7,477 nt of DNA, taken from Flavobacteriaceae bacterium (lineage in GTDB: Bacteria; Bacteroidota; Bacteroidia; Flavobacteriales; Flavobacteriaceae). Location: contig DOIV01000230.1 of NCBI GenBank assembly GCA_003511845.1, forward strand, positions 1 to 7,477, given 5' to 3'. The position numbers were made by a program, and so were the translations under genes. Of the stretch, positions 1 through 5,246 are shown one piece after another (position 1 is the first letter of the stretch; every line of letters begins with the position of its first letter). The notes beneath the pieces are model-generated. The model saw only the letters and a list, made by a program, of their open reading frames with translations. It ran no database searches and was not told where the DNA came from.

Positions 1-841
1 TATTCATTTTTTCGATTGTACTAAATTTATTTACAGAATAACCAAAAATTCTTTTAAACTCTTTTTTTAATATATGCTCATTAAGAGCCATTTCAATAGA
101 CAATTGCTTTGTTGTGTAACTGTCTTGCAAATTATTTTTTATTAACTGCCTAATCTTATATAATTTTTTTAAAATTTTACTCCCTTTTGTAGTTTTGACA
201 TCAACATTTTTATAATTTTCAATTTGTAATGCCAATAATTCAAATACTTTCGCTTTTAAGAATAATTTTTTAGTAATTCCTTTTAAGTTTTTTGTTTCTA
301 GATCGTTTAAAGTTGTAAGTAATTCACCTGTAATAGGCGTAATTATGTTGTTGTCAGATATTTTTTTTAGTATAATATTATTTGTAAACCCGTGCATTAA
401 TAAAAAAGATTTAGATAATTTTATTTTAATCTCTTTAAATATTTTACCTCCAGGAATCCTACTATATCCCTGAAAAGAATCAATATCAACAAAATATGAC
501 TCTTGATTTTCATAAAAAATTTCTGTATCTGTATTATCAAGAGATATAATTTTTTCTCCTTCTATCAAAAAAGATAATTGTATATAATCAGTATCACTTC
601 TATTATAAACAACAAGGTCTTTTTTTAATTTAAATCTACTTATAATTATGCAAATAGATTTCATCTCAAAATTAATTATAGAACCAGCACCATATTTTGG
701 TTTAAGGTGATATTCACTAAAAGTGACTCCTTCATCAATTAAAGAGTCTTTTTTAACAGCTATTAGCTTTTCAATACTTGAATTAGTACTGAATAAATCT
801 AACACTTCACAATTGTTGAAATCACGTCTTTTTTTTATCAT
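1..841 (-). CDS. PchR-like AraC-family transcriptional regulator (3' end cut by window edge)
   Basis: The minus strand is open from an ATG at 841-839 to the left edge, giving 280 residues without a stop. An in-frame TGA at 850-848, three codons upstream, fixes the ATG as the first possible start. The N-terminal ~190 residues look like the beta-rich sensor part of PchR-type regulators. Residues about 191-208 (KKLFLKAKVFELLALQIE) match the linker helix of that group, and residues about 243-270 (QLSIEMALNEHILKKEFKRI followed by FG) match its first helix-turn-helix. The second helix-turn-helix lies beyond the window; the family is usually about 320-330 residues, so some 40-50 are missing. Known PchR-type proteins bind a ferric siderophore and activate the receptor genes. 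Divergent placement beside a siderophore-type receptor locus suggests the same role here, which is inference. The exact ligand cannot be told. Confidence 0.88.
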   Translation of the reverse strand, partial: MIKKRRDFNNCEVLDLFSTNSSIEKLIAVKKDSLIDEGVTFSEYHLKPKYGAGSIINFEMKSICIIISRFKLKKDLVVYNRSDTDYIQLSFLIEGEKIISLDNTDTEIFYENQESYFVDIDSFQGYSRIPGGKIFKEIKIKLSKSFLLMHGFTNNIILKKISDNNIITPITGELLTTLNDLETKNLKGITKKLFLKAKVFELLALQIENYKNVDVKTTKGSKILKKLYKIRQLIKNNLQDSYTTKQLSIEMALNEHILKKEFKRIFGYSVNKFSTIEKMN

Positions 842-872
842 TTTACGTCATTTAATTCAGTTGTTCTCTTCG

Positions 873-880
873 TAGTTTTG
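873..880 (+). promoter_or_regulatory. Possible -7 promoter box for the rightward genes
   Basis: TAGTTTTG matches TAnnTTTG on the plus strand and would give a leader of roughly 90 bases before the ATG at 980. A TTG at 861-863 is too close to serve as a normal -33 element. Weak, motif-only call. Confidence 0.2.
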
Positions 881-911
881 TTTTATATTTATTTAGACTA
901 ATTATAAATAA

Positions 912-919
912 CAAACATA
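912..919 (-). promoter_or_regulatory. Possible -7 promoter box for the AraC-family regulator
   Basis: Read on the minus strand this is TATGTTTG, a full match to the Bacteroidota -7 consensus TAnnTTTG, about 70 bases ahead of the regulator ATG. No convincing -33 TTTG lies at the expected distance, so the call is tentative; such octamers also occur by chance in A+T-rich DNA. Confidence 0.3.
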
Positions 920-979
920 CGATAAAAATATAACTTTAGAATAGTCTTGATTTAGTTAAACCTTATCAAATAATAAACG

Positions 980-1333
980 ATGTTCCACAATATAAAAAAT
1001 ATTACTAAAGTCAAAAATGGTCAACTTACAAAATGTGAAACCTGTAATGTATATCATCTTATTTTTAACAATATTCTTTTAGAGTTTCTTCCAGATGAAT
1101 TTGAAAATTTCAAACAATATATTATGCAAATTGAAATTAACCTTTGGGAAAGCAAAAAAAATAAAATCAATATGACAAGAAAAATACCTATTCCAACAAT
1201 GCAAGAAAATTTAGTTCTCATGTTTGATAAACAAGAAATAGAAGAATTAAAGGTGCTTCTTTTTAGTAAATGCACAAAAGAATATGAGCTCATAAGATTA
1301 GAAGCTATTGATTATTGTTTTTTATTAAACTAA
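980..1333 (+). CDS. Small cytosolic protein with CxxCxxxH motif (possibly DUF6686)
   Basis: A 117-residue protein without signal peptide or membrane helix. Cys19, Cys22 and His26 form a CxxC-N3-H arrangement that could bind a metal, though it is not a heme CxxCH motif. A conserved-looking core follows: LEFLPDEFENFKQY at about 34-47, RKIPIPTMQENLVLMF at about 67-82, then an acidic helix. The pattern resembles a small Bacteroidota-restricted family that I believe is DUF6686; that name is from memory and uncertain. No function is established as far as I know. It sits between the divergent PchR-like regulator and the receptor gene, and a terminator-like hairpin begins 22 bases after its stop. It may therefore be a short transcript of its own or the first gene of the locus. 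The ATG is preceded by an A-rich stretch and no Shine-Dalgarno site, normal for this phylum. Confidence 0.75.
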   Translation: MFHNIKNITKVKNGQLTKCETCNVYHLIFNNILLEFLPDEFENFKQYIMQIEINLWESKKNKINMTRKIPIPTMQENLVLMFDKQEIEELKVLLFSKCTKEYELIRLEAIDYCFLLN

Positions 1334-1337
1334 AAAA

Positions 1338-1390
1338 ATTGAGTTAGTTTATTTGACAGCCTTTATATTTTCTGATTATAAGGGCTGTTT
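1338..1390 (+). repeat. 53-bp direct repeat, copy 1 (hairpin element)
   Basis: This segment matches 3784-3836 at 50 of 53 positions by direct alignment. The three differences are at 1343 (G/A), 1368 (T/G) and 1374 (G/A). One is upstream of the hairpin and two are in its loop, so the stem is fully conserved. The copy ends 37 bases before the receptor ATG at 1428. Both copies contain TTGACA, an 18-base gap, then TATAAG, but those hexamers largely form the arms of the stem. Confidence 0.9.
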
Positions 1391-1394
1391 TTTT
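1356..1394 (+). terminator. Intrinsic terminator-like hairpin after the small CxxC gene
   Basis: The arm 1356-1367 (ACAGCCTTTATA) pairs with 1377-1388 (TATAAGGGCTGT) as a 12-bp stem with one G-U pair and a 9-base loop. Seven T's follow (1388-1394). This is a classic Rho-independent terminator 22 bases after the stop of the preceding gene. GACAGCC/GGCTGT stems are, to my recollection, common in flavobacterial terminators. If it ends transcripts from upstream, the receptor gene needs a start point at or after this site, or readthrough. Confidence 0.7.
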
Positions 1395-1427
1395 AACAAA
1401 AAACTATCAACTATTAAACCATTAAAA

Positions 1428-3770
1428 ATGAAAAAAATTACACTACTATTATTAACAATACTATCAGTTGTCTCAATGTATGGGCAAACGGGTAGTATAA
1501 AGGGGGAAATTGCTACTAATGAAAAAGAACCAATACCTGGAGTAAATGTTAAGATTTTAAACACAACAAAAGGTACTACTACTGATAACTCTGGTGAATA
1601 TGAAATCAAAAATATAAAGGCAGGTACATATGTACTTAAAGTATCTTCTGTTGGGTATACACCACAAGAAATTACAATTGATGTAAAGGATAGCCAGATT
1701 ACAAATGTTTCCAATATTGTTATGCATGAAAAAGCAGAACAATTAAAAGAGATAGTCTTAGAGGGAGAAAATGATAAATCATTTGTTGCCAAAACCCCTT
1801 CTACCAGTCTTAGATTAAAATCATCTCTTATAAAAACGCCACAAAACATTCAGGTGATTACTAGCGAAGTAATCAAATCACAACAAGCCATTAATATGAT
1901 GGAGAGTGTTACCCGTAATGTCAGTGGTGCACAAATGATTGAGCATTGGGGTCATTTTGCACGTATAAATATGAGAGGGTTTAATCTTCCTGCCTTTAGG
2001 AACGGAATGAATGTTCAAATGCCTTGGGGTCCTTTAGCAGAAGACATGTCTATGGTAGAACGTATTGAATTTGTAAAAGGTCCTGCAGGGTTTATGATGT
2101 CAGCAGGAGAGCCAGGAGGCTTTTACAATGTAGTGACCAAAAAACCAACAGAAAATAAAATAATAGAAGCAACATTTACCGCAGGTAGTTTTAATTTGTT
2201 CAGGGGCACTATAGATATGGGTGGAGCTTTGACTTCCGACAAAAAATTTATGGCACGTTTAAATGCAATGGTATCTAAACAAGAAGCACATCGTAAATTT
2301 GAAGAATCGAGTAGACTATCAATTGTTCCCTCTTTTAAATATGCTTTTACCGATAAAACCTCTATTACCACTGAATTCACCTACCAACAAGCAAATACAC
2401 CTATTGGTAGGGCTTATGTATTTGGTCTTGCTTCGCACGATTATGGCAGCTTATCAAGAGATTTTGCAACTTTGGGAGATGACTTCCCCAATACCGATAT
2501 TGAAGAAATTAGCCTATTTACTAATTTCACCCACAGCTTCAATGACAACTGGGCTATAGAAGCACAGCACTCCTATACTAGATATGACCAAGAAGGTTAT
2601 TCGCATTGGGCTTGGACACTTGAAGATAATGGCGACCTTGGTCGTCGTGTTAATGCTTGGGATGCTCTGAACCTAACGCAATTGGCTCAATTGTATGTTA
2701 CCGGAAAATTTAATACAGCAGGTATCAGTCATAATATTCTTGCAGGATTGGATTATACCGACAAACAGTATTGGGCAGATTGGTATCAATCGGAATTTAT
2801 CGATACCACAAGCCCTTTCAATATTTTTAATCCTGTATATGGAAATTCGGTAATACCAACTATAGATAGAACAGAAAATATTAGAGTTAGAGGTGCAGGA
2901 GCTTATCAAGGTATTGTTTCCAGAGGATACTATATACAAAATGAAATAGGTTTTCTTAATGATAAGATACGATTAACATTGGCAGGAAGATATACCAATG
3001 CAGATGTTTTTGCCTATGGTAATACAACTGAAGCTTCAAAATTTACACCAAGAGCAGGATTGAGTGTTGATATACTCCCCACTTTTACGGTTTATGGTTT
3101 ATATGACCAGTCATTTATCCCAAAATTTGGAGCAAGTGTAACAGGTGAAAAATTTGACCCTGAAGAAGCCACAGATATAGAAGGAGGTTTAAAAAAGACT
3201 TGGTTTGATGGTAAGTTGAGTACCAATCTAACAGTGTATCAAATTACAAAAGAAAATATAGTGGTGGGAGACCCAAATAATCCCAACTTTTCAATTCAAT
3301 TGGGAGAAGTACAATCTAAAGGAATTGAGTTTGACATGCAAGGGCAAATAACTCCTGAACTAAATATTATTCTAAACTATGCCAACACCAATGTTGAAAT
3401 TACCGAAGATACAGATCCTGCAAAAATAGGAACTAAAATTGCAGGTCATGCAGAACACATTACCAACGGATGGTTAAATTATAATTTTAAGGAGTCTTCT
3501 GCAATAAAAGGATTTGGTCTATCATTGGGATACCAATATCAAGTAAATCGCTCTTCTTGGAACTGGAGAGCAGATAATGAATCTGCATTACCTGATTATT
3601 TTAGACTTGATGCAGGTTTGTCATGGAGAAACGAGAAATTGGATATACGTTTAAACGTAAATAATTTATTGGATGAATATTTATATTCTGGGTCAGCCTA
3701 TAGTAGCTTTGTTTATTGGCAATCAGAACCAGGCATTCATGGAAGATTAACGGTTGCCTATACATTCTAG
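1428..3770 (+). CDS. TonB-dependent siderophore-type outer-membrane receptor
   Basis: A 780-residue protein that imports a metal chelate across the outer membrane using TonB/ExbBD energy. Residues 1-20 (MKKITLLLLTILSVVSMYGQ) are a signal peptide. Residues about 22-101 form a carboxypeptidase-D-like regulatory beta-sandwich (GVNVKILNTTKGTTTDNSGEY), common in Bacteroidota receptors. The plug spans about 130-242, with TPQNIQVIT, RINMRGF, VERIEFVKGPAGFMMSAGEP and NVVTKKPTE. The rest is the 22-strand barrel, ending LTVAYTF with the terminal aromatic residue expected. The plug pattern fits the FhuA/FecA/FoxA-type siderophore receptors, not SusC. The frame stays open upstream to a TTG at 1353, but that extension is encoded by the hairpin and would bury the signal peptide, so ATG 1428 is chosen. 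The ligand cannot be inferred. No SusD-like partner is adjacent, which supports metal-chelate rather than glycan uptake. Confidence 0.95.
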   Translation: MKKITLLLLTILSVVSMYGQTGSIKGEIATNEKEPIPGVNVKILNTTKGTTTDNSGEYEIKNIKAGTYVLKVSSVGYTPQEITIDVKDSQITNVSNIVMHEKAEQLKEIVLEGENDKSFVAKTPSTSLRLKSSLIKTPQNIQVITSEVIKSQQAINMMESVTRNVSGAQMIEHWGHFARINMRGFNLPAFRNGMNVQMPWGPLAEDMSMVERIEFVKGPAGFMMSAGEPGGFYNVVTKKPTENKIIEATFTAGSFNLFRGTIDMGGALTSDKKFMARLNAMVSKQEAHRKFEESSRLSIVPSFKYAFTDKTSITTEFTYQQANTPIGRAYVFGLASHDYGSLSRDFATLGDDFPNTDIEEISLFTNFTHSFNDNWAIEAQHSYTRYDQEGYSHWAWTLEDNGDLGRRVNAWDALNLTQLAQLYVTGKFNTAGISHNILAGLDYTDKQYWADWYQSEFIDTTSPFNIFNPVYGNSVIPTIDRTENIRVRGAGAYQGIVSRGYYIQNEIGFLNDKIRLTLAGRYTNADVFAYGNTTEASKFTPRAGLSVDILPTFTVYGLYDQSFIPKFGASVTGEKFDPEEATDIEGGLKKTWFDGKLSTNLTVYQITKENIVVGDPNNPNFSIQLGEVQSKGIEFDMQGQITPELNIILNYANTNVEITEDTDPAKIGTKIAGHAEHITNGWLNYNFKESSAIKGFGLSLGYQYQVNRSSWNWRADNESALPDYFRLDAGLSWRNEKLDIRLNVNNLLDEYLYSGSAYSSFVYWQSEPGIHGRLTVAYTF

Positions 3771-3783
3771 CATCAAGTAAAAC

Positions 3784-3836
3784 ATTGAATTAGTTTATTT
3801 GACAGCCTTTATAGTTTCTAATTATAAGGGCTGTTT
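3784..3836 (+). repeat. 53-bp direct repeat, copy 2 (hairpin element)
   Basis: The second copy of the element at 1338-1390, 50/53 identical, starts 13 bases after the receptor stop and ends 40 bases before the next ATG (3877). The spacing to the downstream start is almost the same as for copy 1 (37 bases), and both downstream genes encode exported proteins starting MKK. This suggests either a duplicated terminator or a shared control element. Confidence 0.9.
3802..3836 (+). terminator. Hairpin after the receptor gene, weak terminator
   Basis: The arm 3802-3813 pairs with 3823-3834 in the same 12-bp stem (one G-U pair) and 9-base loop as the copy at 1356. Here only three T's follow before ATATAAAA, so it would be a poor intrinsic terminator. 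It may let part of the transcription pass from the receptor into the DUF4198-like gene, stabilise the receptor mRNA 3' end, or act as a leader element of the next gene. Confidence 0.5.
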
Positions 3837-3876
3837 ATATAAAAATCATAATTATTAATTATCAAAACTTTTTAAA

Positions 3877-4593
3877 ATGAAAAAATCAATTTTAGCACTA
3901 GTCTTTATACTGTTTGCAACTACACAAAGCTTTGCTCATTATTTATGGATAGAAACAAATCTAGAAGGAAAAATAGGGCAAGAACAAGAAATTCGTGTAT
4001 ATTTTGGTGAATACACACATGGTGTTATAGAAAAAGTAAATGGAGAGTCTTTTCCAAAGGTGAAAGATTTTACGCTTTGGGTCATTGATGCTTCAGGAAA
4101 GAAAACAGAACTAAAAGTTACGGCTGCTGAAGATTATTATTTGGCTAAATTTACACCAACAACCAATGGTGCCTACACCGTAACCTTAAACAATAACAAT
4201 ATTCAGGTCTTTGATTTTACCAAATATGATTTCGGAATTTTCAAAACACATTACCACTCCATAGCAAAAATTCAAGTTGGCGACAAATTACAGAACACAA
4301 TTACCTCAAATAAAACAGGTATAACTCTAAAAGATGTTTCTGTATCAAAAAAGGAAAAAAAACTTCAAGTGCTTTATAAAAACAAGCCTTTACCAAAAAA
4401 TGAAGTAAAAATTTTTGTAACAGATCAATGGTCAAAAACATTGAAAACTGATGAAAATGGTTTTGTTTCCTTCAAATTACCTTGGCAGGCAAAATACCTT
4501 GTTGAAGTCACAAAAAAAGAAGAAGTACCTGGGGTCTTTAGAGATGAAAAATATGATTTCATCTGGCATTGTGCTACCTATTGTATTGAATAA
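3877..4593 (+). CDS. Secreted DUF4198-like periplasmic protein
   Basis: A 238-residue exported protein. Residues 1-20 are a signal peptide with a canonical SFA|H cleavage site, giving a mature protein that begins HYLWIE, the 'AHxxW' start typical of DUF4198 proteins. The body is beta-rich: an N-terminal domain with YFGEYTHG (43-49) and THYHS (124-128), a lysine-rich linker about 153-162, and an Ig-like second domain with KTDENGFVSFKLPW (190-203). It ends in WHCATYCIE (230-238), with His231, Cys232 and Cys236. DUF4198 is related to the periplasmic NikM/CbtA-type component of metal transporters and often sits beside TonB receptors. The role as periplasmic binder of a metal or chelate is inference. 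It lies between two hairpins, 106 bases after the receptor stop and 71 bases before the next gene, so its mRNA level may be set separately from both. Confidence 0.82.
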   Translation: MKKSILALVFILFATTQSFAHYLWIETNLEGKIGQEQEIRVYFGEYTHGVIEKVNGESFPKVKDFTLWVIDASGKKTELKVTAAEDYYLAKFTPTTNGAYTVTLNNNNIQVFDFTKYDFGIFKTHYHSIAKIQVGDKLQNTITSNKTGITLKDVSVSKKEKKLQVLYKNKPLPKNEVKIFVTDQWSKTLKTDENGFVSFKLPWQAKYLVEVTKKEEVPGVFRDEKYDFIWHCATYCIE

Positions 4594-4612
4594 ATCAAAC
4601 TAAAAACACTTG

Positions 4613-4647
4613 AAACCTGTATGGCTTACAAAAGTCATACAGGTTTT
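4613..4647 (+). terminator. Terminator or attenuator hairpin after the DUF4198-like gene
   Basis: The arm 4613-4627 (AAACCTGTATGGCTT) pairs with 4632-4646 (AAGTCATACAGGTTT) as a 15-bp stem with one G-U pair and the 4-base loop ACAA, then a short T run (4644-4647). The stem is strong but the T tract short. It starts 20 bases after a stop codon and ends 18 bases before the next ATG, leaving almost no room for a promoter after it. Partial termination with readthrough into the membrane-protein genes is the likeliest reading. Confidence 0.7.
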
Positions 4648-4664
4648 AACATTTAAAAAAGCCA

Positions 4665-4940
4665 ATGATTATAATAGCATCTTTTATTATGTTTTGTGGC
4701 TTTTACGCTCTATATAACACTTCAAAAAGAGCGAAACTTAATGATTATATATTTGATAAATGGATTCAGAGTCATCAAAAAAAATCAAAACCTATTGGTT
4801 TACTATTACTTATTAGTGCTTTTATAATATTAATACAATATTATGGAATTGCAGTAGGTATTTTTAGCGGATTTATAATTTTAATGACAATAAGTGGTTT
4901 GGTAATTATTTTAACACCTTTACTTTGCAAAAAAAAATAG
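4665..4940 (+). CDS. Small three-helix membrane protein, DUF3325-like
   Basis: A 91-residue inner-membrane protein with predicted helices at about 1-18, 43-61 and 63-86 and a polar loop between the first two. The opening FCGFYALYNTS, the later KPIGLLLLISAFIILIQYYG and the GIAVGIFSGFIILMTISGL stretch follow the layout of DUF3325 proteins. In proteobacteria those are encoded with DUF3649 and PepSY-TM genes in siderophore-uptake operons. The assignment is by pattern memory and gene order, as the sequence is too short and divergent to be certain. Only one base separates its stop from the next ATG, so it is surely co-translated. Met9 is a possible alternative start; ATG 4665 keeps the first helix whole. 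Function is unknown; it may assist the PepSY protein. Confidence 0.7.
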   Translation: MIIIASFIMFCGFYALYNTSKRAKLNDYIFDKWIQSHQKKSKPIGLLLLISAFIILIQYYGIAVGIFSGFIILMTISGLVIILTPLLCKKK

Positions 4941-4941
4941 T

Positions 4942-5244
4942 ATGCCAGCAAATCCAAAATATTTAACCAAATCTAAATGGCAACGCTTTGGCAAAATATC
5001 TGCAGGAATTTTAGGAGGCTACCTCGTATCAATGTCACTTCACTTGGCATTGGCAACTTGGTTTAATCATATAAATGTAATAGTTACCCTTTCTTTTAGT
5101 GGTTTTATTCTTTGGGCTGTTTTATTAATTCTTGCTTTTTTAGCTAAAAGCGGATGGAAAATATGGGCAATCTATCTTTTACTTACATTACTTTTTTCTG
5201 GAATAATTTATCTTGGTAAAATGTATATTCCTGTAACACAATAA
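4942..5244 (+). CDS. Small three-helix membrane protein, DUF3649-like
   Basis: A 100-residue inner-membrane protein. A basic cytosolic N-terminus (LTKSKWQRFGKISAG) leads into helices at about 17-39, 45-68 and 71-92. The features ILGGYLVSMSLHLALATW, VTLSFSGFILWAVLLILAFLAKS and the GWKIW turn reproduce the GGY...L...LWAF.A.S...W pattern of DUF3649 proteins, which accompany TonB receptors and PepSY-TM proteins in proteobacterial iron loci. His34 and His43 lie in or near the first helix end and could be functional, but this is not established. The gene is separated from its neighbours by one base upstream and two downstream, the signature of a tightly coupled operon. No biochemical role is known to me. 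Confidence 0.75.
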   Translation: MPANPKYLTKSKWQRFGKISAGILGGYLVSMSLHLALATWFNHINVIVTLSFSGFILWAVLLILAFLAKSGWKIWAIYLLLTLLFSGIIYLGKMYIPVTQ

Positions 5245-5246
5245 GC

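Larger units (their letters stand above)
842..979. promoter_or_regulatory. Divergent intergenic control region
   Basis: These 138 bases separate the minus-strand regulator from the rightward genes and must contain the start signals of both unless transcription enters from outside. The stretch is very A+T rich. It contains possible Bacteroidota -7 boxes on each strand (listed separately) and a widely spaced inverted hexamer, AGACTA at 895-900 and TAGTCT at 942-947, which could be regulator half-sites. I see no recognisable Fur-type 19-bp box, tRNA or riboswitch. The assignment as a control region rests on position; the individual sites are weak. Confidence 0.55.

Noticed and set aside
1054..1293. 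A minus-strand open frame inside the small CxxC gene, with a hydrophobic stretch
   Set aside because: It is opposite a gene with a conserved-looking product. The hydrophobic run arises from A-rich codons read in reverse, and there is no start context or neighbour to support it.
1353..1382. TTGACA-18-TATAAG as a definite sigma-70 promoter
   Set aside because: Not listed as a promoter feature because Bacteroidota promoters normally follow TTTG/TAnnTTTG and the hexamers largely form the arms of a terminator-like stem. It is kept only as an alternative in the findings.
1376..1849. A 157-codon open frame on the minus strand
   Set aside because: It lies wholly antisense to the receptor leader and N-terminal domain, shows no recognisable protein family, and is explained by the low stop frequency opposite the real coding frame.
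2263..2559. Alternative plus-strand frame of 98 codons within the receptor, and minus-strand frames at 2123-2380 and 2673-2939
   Set aside because: All are inside the well-supported receptor barrel region and their products match no family pattern I can recognise.
3784..3836. Repeats as ends of an insertion sequence or composite transposon around the receptor
   Set aside because: The copies are direct rather than inverted with respect to each other, no transposase lies between them, and I see no clear target-site duplication.
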